From positions 620,001-684,000 of the forward strand of contig CALSFV010000237.1 of NCBI GenBank assembly GCA_943737045.1: a stretch of DNA of 64,000 nucleotides, given 5' to 3'. Position numbers and translations under genes: made by a program. Shown in pieces: positions 22,100 through 34,300 of this stretch (position 1 is the first letter of the stretch; the number at the start of each line of letters is the position of its first letter). A model generated the notes under the pieces. That model saw nothing but the letters and a program-made list of their open reading frames with translations. It was not told the DNA's origin and did not search any database. The DNA comes from Parapristionchus giblindavisi. Lineage: Eukaryota; Nematoda; Chromadorea; Rhabditida; Diplogasteridae.

Positions 22100-24115
22100 A
22101 TGGGCAAAAGAGTAAACACGAAATCATTGGTTCCTCCAGTCCCTAAGTTAATTCAAGATTCCCAATCAATTTCTTCATCCCAACATCTTAAAAAGAATGC
22201 AGTTCTTACCGTATCTCTCACGAAACAACGACCGGGACATTCTTCTTTTGGATCGAACAGGAAAAGTATGAGACAGGTCAGTCTTTTCAATATAATTCGG
22301 TTTTAGTAAAAACTTTGAATTCAATTCAAACGAAATATAGCAAGTGGTGTGATGTCCGATTAATTCCATTATTCTTCAGAATCCTCTCTCTCGTCGGTTC
22401 AACGCATTTCGGATGAGAAATACAACTGCTAAAAGAACGTTTGACACTAATAAGATCAACAAAGAAGCTGATGTGAATATACAATTCTTTATGTTAACAA
22501 TTAATCTTTGATCTTTTTAGCTTTCTCTTCTTCCTTCGGTTCTACATGATTCTTCATCATCTTCTTCTTCTACTTTGACCCTTCATGGTCGTGTAACAGA
22601 CAAGGTGAGTAATTATCTAGACATGATTTCAACATCGGTAAACCAAGTACTCTCGGACGAAAGATCAGCGTTCAAAGATGACAGATCAATCTAAAACTTA
22701 TTTCTCACAGGTACTGAAGTCTCTTTATACCGGAGTACGTAAGCTGAAGAAGATTGTATTTGATGAAGCAAATATTGCTACTAGGTCAGTTATCAGGCTA
22801 AATGACTATATAAATCAATTCTCTTATAATTATCACATTTTAGTCCTTCTCAATTCCGTTATATGATGAGGATACTTCAAGTGGAATCCATTTCCTTCTT
22901 CGGATGCGTCTTTGATGTAATTTTGTTTTCTGATAGAACATTAATTGAATAGTCCCTGAATTTTCTCATTTTAATTATAAATGAGAATAAAAAAAATAAT
23001 TAAATAATCATATTTCCAGGACGAACAGATGCTATCTGATGAATTCTTTTCTATAAATAAACAAATAACAGATGTTACTGTAGGGACAAGGGATGGAATG
23101 TGGCAAAGGTAGTTGTTTCCCATCCCAACTTGGTTTTTGTTTTAAAATCTTTCAAAATATATCATTGATCTTTGATCTTTATAGTTTTCCTCTCTTAACT
23201 GATCGAACATTGGATAAATGGGCAGCTAGTGGTATACAGCCTCCGTTCATTCATTTCAATAATGTTGATACATCATTTACTATCCAAGGTGTACAAAGAT
23301 TGGTCAAGGTTTGTATAACATGACATATAACATATAACATATAACATATATACGATGTATCTCAAATAATCAGTGAGATGTGATAACTTTGTGCAAAAAA
23401 AATTTCTTGAGACTCATTATTAATTATAAATGTATTCATCTGTTCACAGTCTATTTAAGCAGAAAAGAATTAAATTCAATATATTATTATATAACCTTTA
23501 CATTTTCTATTTTTTTTAGTTGATTGATAGGCTAATTTTAAAACATTTAAATAACACAAAGTTCAGTCTTTCATCTCAATTGCCTCTCCTTATGATCGCC
23601 TCTGTTGTAAATTCGGTCGTATCGATTCCTCGATGAGAACTGTAATGAATTGTCTATCGCTAATCAAGGAGTTGAAGGTTCGTACTCTTCATAATTAGTA
23701 AACGTCCATCTGTAACAAATGAAATAGATTAATTCGATTAGTAAAAGTCGTCTTATAGGTTCACCAAGTGCACACCTCCTTTGGCTATGCTCTATCACAC
23801 AATCCAAGGATTGAAATGAACTTTCAGACGAGATCGATCGATAATGAATCAGTCAATGACTTCACTGTACCTCAGAAATTAAATGGACTTTGGGTACTTA
23901 GTGCATCTATGTCTAATGGTATACTACATAATAGCGAAGAAGTTGAAGAAGAAGTCAATTCTAAACCCCTCTCGGTTATGATTACCAAACCAGGAATATT
24001 ATCCAAGTCAAATAGAGTTTACCTCAAAAAATGTAAAAGACAATCGAAAAGATTTGTAAGAAATGATCAACTTTATGCTGCTCTGAAATCCAATCCGTCC
24101 TTTGATATTCTATAG
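22100..24115 (+). CDS. Gene X copy 1 (unrecognised), start codon region lost
   Basis: Nine exons with consistent phases: 22100-22276, 22380-22472, 22521-22604, 22711-22784, 22844-22916, 23020-23108, 23185-23308, 23567-23677, 23759-24115. From the first in-frame ATG that remains (22100) the product is 393 residues. In copy 2 the likely start ATGGCT lies 51 codons further upstream; here ACCATGG has become ACCCGG, losing the ATG and one base, which also breaks the longer upstream ORF. The N-terminus is basic and Ser-rich; the middle has YDRLCCKFGRIDSS and FGYALSHNPRIEMNFQ; the C-terminus keeps the basic tail KKCKRQSKRF that copy 2 lacks. I recognise no domain. Probably N-truncated or non-functional. 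Confidence 0.65.
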
Positions 24116-24546
24116 GATTTTGATTGCAACTGATTTTTGTACATATTGAGTGATTTTATGCATTTCTGTTAGATTATTATTGTTCCGTTACTGTACATTA
24201 TTTTGCCAGATAAAAATGTTAAATCATATATGCTTTGACATTGATACAAACTTTTGTGAATACTCACAGAAAGTGTGATATTTGTGTTATCATTCAATTA
24301 TCAATGCATAATAATGATGAATCATAACGAAATGAAGTAATATGATTGAATCCTCACAATGGTCAATGCCTCTTTGATTTTAATAATTCAATCAAAACAA
24401 GAATGAATGGATTATATTATCTGAAAATAGAAATAATCTTGTACTTTTGACAACGTCCGAAAAATAAGCGTGGGCGATTATTCAAATTTATATGTATATA
24501 AATGGTGTAACAATGGGAATCATCAGTATATTGTGCATTAACTTTT

Positions 24547-26047
24547 ATGATGACTTCAACATCCATCCTCACTTTATTCATCGTTTCTCTGGTTTCTTCT
24601 ATCGATTCTGGGGTGAGTTTTATTATGTGGAGTTAATTTCTTGTAAATGGAATTGGAAATTGTAAAAAGGGTGTTAATTTTGTCCACTTGTAAATAGCAT
24701 TGTAAAAAGCAAATATCTCGGTTCTCTGACCAGTTAGAGACTTGAAACTTGGTTTTTAGGTTAGAAACCACGACAAAAGCATATAAACGAAGTTTCAAGT
24801 CTCCATCTCTACAAAGAGCGGAGATAATTGCTTTTTACAAGAATGTTCGAGTTTTTCCTGAAAAATCTTGTAAAAAGCAAATATCTCCGTTCTTAGTAGA
24901 GCTAGAGACTTGAACCTTCGTCTATAAGTTTTTTTCGTGGTTTCTAAACTAAAAACCAAGTTTCAAGTCTCTAAATAGTCAGAGAACCGAGATATTTGCT
25001 TTTTACAATGCAATTTACAAGTGGACAAAATTAACACCCTTTTTACAATTTCCAATTCCATTTACAAGAAATTAACACCACATAATTGTCATCCTCTTTT
25101 AAAAACTTATCTCAAAAACTCTTTCTTTCTTCGAGTTTTTGAATGATAACAGAAAAAACTCGACGAATACGTAATATATTCTGTTAATATTTATTGATAT
25201 TCATTGTATAAAAACATTCATTGTCAGAAAAGTCACCCGTTAAAATAATTAACCTTTACATCATCTATAGATCGCAACCAAAACTGTAGACAATGTTGAT
25301 TTTGATCTGAAAGAACCGATCAATAATGTACACCATTCTCTTCATGGAATCGTACAACTTGAAAAACGAGTGGTTTGTGAAATTATTGAATTTGATCTTT
25401 TTGAGTATAATTCCATGATTATTGATTAAGAAACGAGAAGAAGGACCTGTAAGTGAAACAGTTGATGAACTTCTAATTGGATTAGATAAAACTCTACAAT
25501 CTCTATTGGGTTCGATTGATGATCTTATCAAACCAAAAACATTGAGAGCTGTGAGTCGTTCTGTTAATACAACTTATTAACCAGATCTATACAAATTATC
25601 TAAATAATCAGAAACGTCAATCCGGCGTTGTGGGTGGTACAGTCGATGGTCTATTATCGGGACTTCGAAACACTGTTCAAGAACTTTTATCTACTGTAGA
25701 TGGTTTGATCGAACCAACTGGACTTAGATTGGTAAGCTCTATATTAAGAACTGAAATTATATTATGTTTCTAATAAAGCTTCTCGAATTATTGATTATAA
25801 ACTGTTAAAAATATATTTCAGAAACGTGAAACTGGCCCTGTAGCTAATACAGTCGACAGCCTTTTATCGGGACTTCAAAGTACTCTTCAAGGACTTCTCA
25901 CTACTGTTGATGGATTAATTGAACCAACTGGACTTAGACTTGTAATTCTGATTGGTGTTATACATCATACTCTAGTATTTTCAGAAACGCGAGGCTAACT
26001 ATACGGATAAGGAAAGAACGGGTGTTTTCGAAGCAGAGAGGGAGTGA
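24547..26047 (+). CDS. Gene Y copy 1: secreted precursor with three 40-aa Lys-Arg repeats
   Basis: Six phase-0 exons: 24547-24612, 25271-25372, 25431-25550, 25612-25731, 25822-25941, 25985-26047, encoding 196 residues. The first exon is a signal peptide (MMTSTSILTLFIVSLVSS). Exons 3, 4 and 5 are each exactly 120 nt and each encode one 40-residue unit starting KR, of the type KR..GPV..TVD.LLSGL followed by amphipathic LL..VDGLIEPTGLRL. The last exon also begins KR. Dibasic KR at every unit boundary suggests proprotein-convertase cleavage into about 38-residue amphipathic peptides; this is inference. A TATATAAA box lies about 50 bases before the ATG. Intron 1 carries a MITE absent from copy 2. 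No named family recognised. Confidence 0.85.
24626..25082. mobile_element. Foldback MITE inserted in gene Y intron 1 (TA target)
   Basis: Termini TGTGGAGTTAATTTCTTGTA and its inverse, with long arms containing GCAAATATCTC and GAGACTTGAA blocks. The corresponding intron of copy 2 reads straight through GTTTTATTATTGTC, so the empty site is known and the element is flanked by TA on both sides. Mariner/Tc-type non-autonomous element. Confidence 0.88.
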
Positions 26048-26724
26048 ATCAATGATCGATTATACAATATACATATTAATTCATAATATCCAAATCGACA
26101 TAGCAATTACACTAATCTTATATTGTAATGATAATTAACAATTGATAAATATTGGTTATAAATTTGCATAAGTCAATGACGACTATAATGTTCGGGTAAC
26201 TCTGTACCGTTGTGTCGAAGTGTTAGTGCCTCCAATTCTTTGGCAAGAAGGCCTATTTTGATCTTAAGGACCATTGGCCTATGATGGTGATCAAACTGCG
26301 AATGAAAGGAGGATTCAGATCATGATTCCCCGGTGTTACATGGATCTGGGTTTTACTTGTATCCCGAAATAAAGAGCAAAATACAGGGTGCGTGAAAATT
26401 ACTTGCACTCGAACTTTTATCTGTATATCCCTTTTATTTGTATCTCTTGTCAGGAGAAAATAATAATTTCAAATATCTGTTAACCGTTATAGATTGTTTT
26501 AGCAAATATGCATGGGTCGAAACATTGAAGACTAAAAGTGGTAAAGAAACTTCAGATGCACTTGAGAAAATTTTAAAGTGTCTGGTAGACAACCAAAAAA
26601 AAGAAGCAAACTGATAATGGAAAAGAGTATTATAATTCAACTCTACAAAGTCTCTTTAAAAATTAGAAATTAATCATTTCTCAACTTATTCAGATAAAAA
26701 AGCATCAATAGTTGAGAGATTTAA

Positions 26725-26753
26725 AGATGGTGGCCCGCGAATGTTCACCGCCT
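26725..26753. mobile_element. 29-bp TTAA element remnant
   Basis: AGATGGTGGCCCGCGAATG and CCGCCT termini only, between two TTAA sites, inserted exactly at the integrase glutamate motif ...ERF/NRT. Reads as an internally deleted copy of the 27220-27538 family. Confidence 0.6.
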
Positions 26754-27219
26754 TTAATAGAACCTTGAAAGAGAAAATGTGGAAAATGTTTACTCATCAA
26801 GGAAATCATAAATGGACTGATATCTTAGATAAATTAGTTCAAGAATATAATAATCATTTTCATTTCTCAATAAAAATGTCTCCAATAGAAGCTTCATAAA
26901 TAGAAAATGAACCGATAGTTTACAAAAATCTGTTTCCTAATACCTTTGGGGAATCTGAGAATAAAAAGAACGAAAATAATTCAAAATTCCAATTAGATGA
27001 TACTGTAAGAATAACTAAGTATAAAGCTATTTTCGATAAAGGTTATTTACCAAATTGGAGTACTGAACAATTCAAAATTTCTGAAGTTCACATAGGAGAT
27101 CCAATTATGTATTCTATTAAAGATCTTGCTGATGAAGAAATTAAAGGGAAGTTCTATGAAGAAGAATTCACACTTTATAATAATGTCAATGAAGAATATA
27201 AAATTGAAAAAAATCTTAA

Positions 27220-27538
27220 AGGTGGTGTCCCACGAATTTTTTCGTGAACAAACTGTGAAGATGGAAAGGTATCAAAAGATATTCTACATTCAGTACACTA
27301 TTTATTTTATGATGATTCGGCATATTGATCGCTAGAAACATAAATGAACTATCAGGCCGGTGCATGGAAGGGCGCGCTTTTTGAAAATTGAGTATATTCG
27401 GGTATAGGTTTCGAACTTGCGTCAAACGGGTAACGGGTCTGAACGTTTCCCAGTGGTTGTGCTAACTTTTCGCAGATCACTTTGCATTCCTACAAGAGGG
27501 GTGTAGTGATTTACATGAACATTCGCGGGCCACCATCT
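27220..27538 (-). mobile_element. TTAA-flanked repeat with tRNA-like core (copy 3)
   Basis: Left end AGGTGGTGTCCCACGAATTT after TTAA; right end ATTCGCGGGCCACCATCT before TCAA (mutated TTAA). Interrupts the integrase between NLK and KTKKEKEK. A minus-strand tRNA-like B-box is suggested by GGTTTCGAACTTGCG at about 27400. Confidence 0.68.
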
Positions 27539-27814
27539 TCAAGAAAACTAAAAAAGAAAAAGAAAAGAATGTTAAGCCATTTAAAGAGATATTTGTCAAG
27601 TGGTATGGATATCGTGATAAGTTTAATTCTTGGATTCCAGAGAAGGATCTTAAACACTGACCGCCTTAACTCTATTATCCTTGACTTCAACAATATTTTC
27701 ACTTAAAATAAGACAATAACATTTAATACTTTGAGCAATGTTTTTTTATTAAATGAAGCTTTTATTGTAACATCTGGTCTACTTTGAATAATTCTATCAT
27801 TTTGTTTTGATACA

Positions 27815-28360
27815 TCAAATAATAGGAATGGATAATAATAATAATACATCTTCATCCATAAAAAAATAATCTTTTATGGATTCATAATAACTATTTCTAA
27901 ACTCTTTAGCAAAATTGTATTGTTGAACTGCTTTGAATTTATCAAAATCAAATTTTAAGCATTCATATGGATATCTTTCACTATTGAGTTCAACAAAAGT
28001 TTCTTCAATCCCACAATTATCGAACTTTGCAGCATTTAGATAGTTATTGTCTCTAGTACTTTGAAAAGAAAGGACAATGTATTTTATCTTATCATATTTA
28101 GTTCCAAGTTTCCTAGTAAATTCTCGATTACCATTTGAAATATTATAACTCTCAAATTTTCTAGAAATAAAAGGCATTTGAACTAATTTATTGCTTTCAA
28201 ATAGATTTAACAGCTTATTTTGCATTTCAAGACTAGGCATAATTTTAGAAATTATCCATTGAAGTTTATTAATAGTCATTTTAGAGCTAAATTTAGCAGG
28301 ATCTGAGGAAACTCTTGTTTTCTGGAGATCTGTAGAGTGATAACTGGTGTTTTCTTCCAT
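27815..28360 (-). pseudogene. Polinton/Maverick capsid-protein fragment (C-terminal part)
   Basis: A 181-codon open frame whose central part, KYIVLSFQSTRDNN followed by AAKFDNCGIE and LNSERYPYE...DFDKF, has the pattern of the C-terminal jelly-roll of the Polinton/Maverick major capsid protein. It is much shorter than a full capsid gene, and the last ~15 residues diverge. It lies 150 bases from, and points towards, the integrase remnant, as expected for a collapsed element. It may be an endogenous viral relic; no other structural genes are present. Confidence 0.62.
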
Positions 28361-28384
28361 AAATTATTTTGTTATACACTCACA

Positions 28385-28510
28385 GAAATATCCCTTATAT
28401 GTAAGGGATATATTCCCAACCATCGTCGGCCGACGGAATATATCCCTCACAGGTAAAGGATTGTATTCCCTCATATGTAAAGGATATATTCCCTTATATT
28501 TACGGGATAT
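28385..28510. repeat. Cluster of short hairpins
   Basis: Repeated GGGATATATTCCC and TCCCTTATATGTAAGGGATA units, each self-complementary, with one GC-rich interruption (CGTCGGCCGACG). Confidence 0.65.
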
Positions 28511-28534
28511 GAACTAGATTTGAACAGTAAGAAA

Positions 28535-28640
28535 AATCAGTAAAGATGGTTTACACCAGGCAGGAATCGAACATGCGATGTTCGGAATACTATACAACCG
28601 TCTTGCCACTAAGCCATGCGAACTTGTTTCCAGCCCGCAC
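28535..28640 (-). repeat. tRNA-like SINE fragment
   Basis: Minus strand has ATGGCTTAGTGGCAAGACGG (A-box-like) and GTTCGATTCC (B-box). The D and anticodon stems do not pair well, so this is not a tRNA gene. Confidence 0.55.
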
Positions 28641-28748
28641 GCACGCGACGCGACGCGACACGCAAACGCGTTGGGCTAGAGTGGAAGGGTGATGAGAGTG
28701 ACGCGTCCGTGTGCAGAGACGCAGAGGAAGGCGAGAAACTGACTTATT

Positions 28749-28804
28749 CGTATATAACGGAAGTCCCAAAAGACCGCGGTCATTTGGGACTTCCGTTATA
28801 TACG
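28749..28804. repeat. Perfect 22-bp-stem palindrome
   Basis: CGTATATAACGGAAGTCCCA and its exact inverse flank AGACCGCGGTCA, which is itself palindromic. A diverged half-copy (CCAAAAGACCGCG) follows. Confidence 0.75.
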
Positions 28805-28859
28805 GGACACCCGCACATAAGGGACGTGCCAAAAGACCGCGTGCTTATTCTATCAATCT

Positions 28860-29630
28860 ATGCTACCATCAATCACTTGAATTCATTCGGTAACGTAAAT
28901 TCTATTGTTATTTCTTACTCCGCACTACTCTATCGACTCCATTTAATTACTCTATCCAGCTACTATTCACAATCAGCAGAGTTCCTTGTCACATTTCCTC
29001 ATCACAAATAAAAAAAACCGTTAATAGGCGGAAGGGTAGACCCTCATTAACAACCGATCCGTAGCATACTTTTTGCACACGAGTTCGAATTCACATAGAA
29101 AATTTTATGTAGAAGTTCAGAAATGTACATTTCTGTTAAAAGGAAATCTGATTGAAAATATCTATTTTTGTTTTTTTGCAATTAAAAAAAAAATTTTTTC
29201 GCTGTCTTTTGTTATCTTAACATTGTTGCGAATTAGCAGAGAATAGAATAATAGTGACAACTTCATCGATATAATAAAAAAACATTAACATAAATGGTGC
29301 AGCAATGGGGGGGAGGTGATGAAACCGATGGATCCACAATCACGATCATTAATTAAAACAATTGATAAATTAAATTTAATTATTGTGTGGGATTTTATAT
29401 CCAATCGATCAGTGAATTTATGGAACTCGTTGCCTAATAATTGTATTATTTGCCCTAATTCCAAATCTTTTAGTTGAATTTTTAAATCTTCGTTGAATCT
29501 GTCCAATTTGTAATCTATCACTCTATTGTCTTATGTTGCCACAGTTGCGACATAGTATTTTATGTGCACTATAGATTTCACCCTATTTGTATTTGTTTTC
29601 CGCCACTGTCACCACATAAAGATATATATT
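28860..29630. other. Intergenic, little recognised
   Basis: Includes a 78-codon minus-strand frame at 29285-29521 without a recognised family. It could be another decayed Polinton ORF, given its position, but nothing in it proves that. Confidence 0.35.
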
Positions 29631-29631
29631 A

Positions 29632-30412
29632 TACTTGGGTGTTAGGAGTGTCACCGGCCCTTATTTCACAAAACAGCAGAAATTTCCCGTTTGTGCCCTC
29701 AGGCTATTAGAAAAATTAATTTTAAACAAAAAAGTTTAAAAAACATAATTTTTCAAATTGTTGAGAAGAAGTCTAAATATCATTTGCGGTGCGTCTAGAT
29801 CACATCGCATGTCACATATTACAGAGCTTGCTAATTCACTTTTAGCATCGAATGAGTTTTGATTCCCATACCACTTTTTGACTCAAAATTTTGATTTTTT
29901 CGGACAAATTAACGCTTGTTGTAGTTTGCTGCAAAGATTTCCGACCAGGTACTGCATCCTAAGCAATTCTGCATTGATTTCACTTAAAACTGGGTTCTCC
30001 CCGTTAGACCAAGTTGTCGAAATTTTCGCCCGAATTTCCTCCATCGATTGTTTTCCCGAACAAATGCTGTATTTTACAAACGATTGGTGCGAAATTGTGG
30101 TCTACACAAAGTTTCGAGATGAGACCAGTAAAATGACACAAAAAGCTCATCAATTGGATCAATTTGAAAATTTCGATTTTCATGACCCGGGGGTCATGGT
30201 CTGAAAATTTCAAAATTTCTCAAGTTTGAAATGTTTTCATTTAGCCGGCTTATTGTGAAGTGATAGTGATGTGAATAATATTCAGCCAATGCTCAATTGC
30301 TGATGTCTCCTTTCAACCATTTTTTTTTCTCGAAAATTTTAGTTTTGAATACGTGCGAAAAATCAGAATTGTGTTTGAATCAGTTTCCAACTGCTTTCTG
30401 TAACATTGTGTC
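29632..30412. repeat. Left arm of older foldback element
   Basis: Reverse-complement match to 37185-38068, for example CAGAAATTTCCCGTTTGTGC and CAGTTTCCAACTGCTTTCTG. Includes an extra ~190 bases near 30150-30340. The LTR retrotransposon sits at the loop. Confidence 0.75.
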
Positions 30413-30789
30413 GAAATATGCCTCTCCCAATCACATTATAACAATGGTTCTCTGAATACGGGAGAGACATATCACAAATGCCGGAACCCCAGATTGGAAT
30501 GTTTTAAACTCACACGAATAATAACTATACATCTAATTTATTCACGGCAACACACATCGACTACAATCATGGTCTAAATAGGAATATAGTGGAGGGGCGA
30601 AATATAAAAGATAAGATACTAAAAATTAGGGGTCAGAGCAAGAGGTGTAAACCACCTCTTGCATGGCCAGAATCTCTCTCTCTCTGTGGAAAGAGAGGAG
30701 AGAGGGAGTTGTAATGAAGGGGGGGGGGGTTCAATCTCTGTCGCTATCTACTTGGAAACAAACTAGACTAAGTATATTAATACATTACA
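30413..30789 (-). repeat. 3' LTR
   Basis: 377-bp direct repeat of 36806-37184. Has a G-run of about ten and CTCTCTCTCTCT; right edge TACATTACA. Confidence 0.92.
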
Positions 30790-31348
30790 TCTACAATCTC
30801 TAATAAGTTGAGCTCCGTCGAAACAAAGAAATAAAAAAAATGAATACTAAATGGTGGAAGGGAATACTGAATGAAATAAGCAAGAAAATCAAATCAAGAA
30901 AAGCAAAGTAAGAATAAAAGCAAGAAAAAGCAAAACACAAATTAAATGAGGTATAGATATTTGAGATCCTAGCATTGGTGATAAAATACGAAAACATATT
31001 AAAGTAATGAGGACGAGAATGAACCCTTCCAAGAGAGAGATCATTTTATCACACTTGCCCGAGATTCCCCAGATCCTTCACTCCGTCTCATTTTGATACT
31101 CCCCTCGGAAACCATCGAAATCCAGCCATCTCTCTCGATGAAGGTAAGAGTGATTGGCTGATTTCCTTTCTGGCTCGCAAGGAGGACATCTCAGTGACGT
31201 GAGTGTGGCTCGGTCTCTCTCGATTGGCCATGCGCTACTACATGATCTCTCACTCGCAAAGGCTCATCTCCATCCTCTCGAAAAACAAACAATTTTTGTT
31301 TTCACCAATACTAGGAATTACATGAAATGATGAATAATTATTGTACCA

Positions 31349-34300
31349 CTACTGCTTCTTCTTCTTGAGCCTCTCTGATCGTCGAAGAGGTGGGCTGGGT
31401 GTTGCTGCTGGTGTAGTCGATGTAGACGACGTTGAGGGGATGAGGGTGGATGGGAGATCGGACGGTCCTCGTTTGTAGAGTCTCATCTGGTCTTTGTGGT
31501 ATGTTCTTCGTGTTGTTGGGTTTATTTCGATCTCTACTTGGCTTCCGATGACCTTTGTGACCACGTACGGTCCATCGAGTCGGGCTGACAGCTTATTTCT
31601 TACAAGAGGGCGTGACAGCAGCACTTCGTCTCCTTCTTGGACCTCCTTCTTCTTGATGAGATGATTCTTCTCGTATTGGATCTTCTGTTGGAGTGAAGCC
31701 TTCTCCATATTCTGCTCGATCGTCTCGCTGATCCTTATCAAGGCGAGCTTGACTCTCTCAGAGTATTCCTCGAGGCTGGTTGATGTGACTGAAGCAGGAA
31801 TGTTGAGGTCTTCAGGGAGTCGAGCTTCTCGACCGTGGATGACAGTGAAGGGTGGGACCTTTGTTGTTGAACTCTTCTTGTTGTTAAGAGCAAAGGCCAC
31901 GATTGGGAGGTATTCGTCCCAGTCGTTGGCAGCTTCTTTAACGAAAGCTGAGAGGGACTCCTCGAGAGTACGGTTGAGCCGTTCCACGAGGCCATTAGCG
32001 TTCTTATGATACGGCGCGCTGATCTCGTGGTGGCATCCCAATTTCTTCAACAGTGATTCGAATTCCTTCGACATGAAGTTCGTGCCTTGGTCGGTGAATA
32101 TCGTCTCAGGGGTACCATGACGGCTGAATACTTCGTTCACGAATGCCTTGCAGATGGTCTCGGCTCGTTGATTAGGAAGGGGAATAGCAATGCAGTACTT
32201 ACTGAAGGCATCCTGTGCGGCCAGAATATACTGATTGCCTTGCTCAGTCATGGGAAGTTTTCCGATGAGATCCAGATGAAGTCTTTCGAATGGTCGATGA
32301 ACAGTGGGAAGGGATGATAGTGGCTCCTTCGATAGATCTCCTGGTAGAGTCTTCCTCTGCCTACATTGCAGACACTGGGCAACGAACGAGGACACATCTT
32401 CTTTCATTCCCTTCCAGACATATCTCTTCCTCAGTTCGTCCAGTGTTCGAGATGTACCTCCATGGGCTCCGATGTATGGGGTGTTGTGGAAGTGTTCGAT
32501 GATGTCGAGTGTGACCTTCTCATTACGAGGCAGAACGATTCGGAGTGGGGCTCCAACTGAAGATTGCTCGTATACGATATCATCCTTGATGGAATATCGG
32601 GTATGATTCGTAGACGGCGGGTTGTTCTTCATCTTCTCGAGCGTCTTGACTATCCAGTCAGTCTTCTGTTGAGCTTCTCGTACTGCTCCCATATCGATAG
32701 TAGCAATATCGAATCTTACAGTCTTCTCGTTGGTCTTCTTCTCCTTCTTGGGTGGAGTTACTGGAGCATCTTTGTACTCATCATCAATATATCGGGATAA
32801 CGCGTCTCCGATGGCGTTCGCTTTGCCGGGACGGTAGATGATGGATAGATCGTATTCCATTATGCTCATCTGATACTTTGCCAGACGACCAACTAGGTCC
32901 TTTCGGGTAAGGAGTGATGTGAGTGGACGGTGATCCACTATAGCAGTAATCGGGGCTCCCAAGATGTATGTCCTGAATTGCTTTAAAGCAAACACTAATG
33001 CAAGGGCCTCTTGTTCGATTATAGCATATCTTCTCTCTGCTGGTATCAGCTTCCTTGATACATACGATATCGGGCGTGGAGGATCGTCGTCTTTGGGTGA
33101 CTGTAGGAGTACTGCACCGATGGCGATTGTTGAAGCATCTGATTCAATTATGAACGGTCTTCCGGGAGTCGGACCGATCAATACGGGCGGGGAACTGATT
33201 GCTTTCTTCAGTTTCTCGAAGGCTTCTTGAGTCTGTTCGTTCCATTCGAATTTGCAGTCCTTCTTTGTGAGTTCGTGAAGAGGGGAAGCGATCAGAGCAA
33301 AGTTCCTGATGAATCTCCTGAGATACGTAGACATTCCAATGAATGAACGAAGTCCTCCAACTGTAGACGGAACAGGGAAGTTTACGATTGCTTCGATCTT
33401 GGTGGGGTCTGCTCGTATCCCGCTTCTTCCGACGATTACTCCAAGGAAACTGATCTCTGCCATCCCGAATTCACACTTCTTTAGTTTGGCTTTCAGTCCA
33501 AACTTGATCAGAGTCTCCAGTAGTTCCTTGATATCCTCTAGGTGGCCTTCTTCAGTATCCGATACGACCAACAAGTCATCCAAGTAGGCATAGATCTTGG
33601 CCTTCGTATGGTGTTCGATGACTCTTATCGCTCGTTGGAAGGTTGATGGTGCTCCACACAATCCCATCGGCATGCGCCGGAATTGGAAGATTCCGATTGG
33701 TGTGGCGAAAGCAGTCAGTGGTCTACTCTTCTCTTCCAGTGGGATTTGGAAGAATCCAGATATGAGATCCAGTTTGGAGAAGTAGGAAGATCCATGTGCG
33801 AGATCTATGAGATCGTAGATTCGAGGGAGTAGATAGGTCTCTTTCAGTGTTGCCTGGTTTAGAGCTCGGAAGTCTATGGTGAATCTCCAACCGTCTCGTT
33901 TTGCGACCAAACATACTGGGGAGACCAGATTTGATGTTGATTCTTCTATGATGTGTTGTTTCTTGAGTTCTTCGACTTGACGGATGATTTCGTCTCTTTT
34001 CCATAAGGGAATGACGGCACTGTATGGTTTGGGCCTTGGCTTGGAAGGGTCAAGTTCGATGATGTGGTTGACGTCTCCTTTGAAACATCCGATGGATCCG
34101 TCACCGTTGAAGAACGCTTCTTCATGAGACTTGATGATTCCTTTGATCTTATTCTGACCTTCTTCTGAGAGGCTGCACTTCTTCAGATTGAGCTCTTTGA
34201 AGAAGTCATAGTCCGGATTGGGCATCAATGGGATGTTCTCTTCCCAATCGGCTTCTTGAGGTACATGCTCCTGTGGAGGTGTTTGAAGGTCGAACGGGCG

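Larger units (their letters stand above)
21532..26260. repeat. Left arm of large inverted duplication
   Basis: Carries genes X and Y in the same order and exon structure as the reverse-complemented right arm (41640-45946). Homology starts near ATTAAAGATTCAATTGTGTA and ends beyond AATTGGAGGCACTAACACT. The left arm is longer mainly because of a 457-bp MITE in gene Y intron 1. Confidence 0.9.
26430..27661 (+). pseudogene. Polinton/Maverick-type integrase remnant
   Basis: A DDE integrase core is visible in three frames: the first aspartate in VIDCFSKYAWVE, the second in QTDNGKEY, and the glutamate in ASIVERF...NRTLKEKMW. A C-terminal chromo-like segment, FVKWYGYRDKFNSWIPEKDL, ends in a TGA. The frame is broken by at least two shifts near 26600, an in-frame stop near 26660 and two TTAA insertions (26725-26753 and 27220-27538). 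The chromo-like tail and the capsid fragment next door favour Polinton over an LTR element. Non-functional. Confidence 0.75.

Noticed and set aside
25265..25531. Minus-strand ORF with a counterpart at 42473-42736
   Set aside because: Antisense shadow of the highly conserved gene Y exon 3; conservation is explained by the duplication.
28385..28510. CRISPR-like array
   Set aside because: Repeats are irregular self-complementary units without spacers; the genome is eukaryotic.
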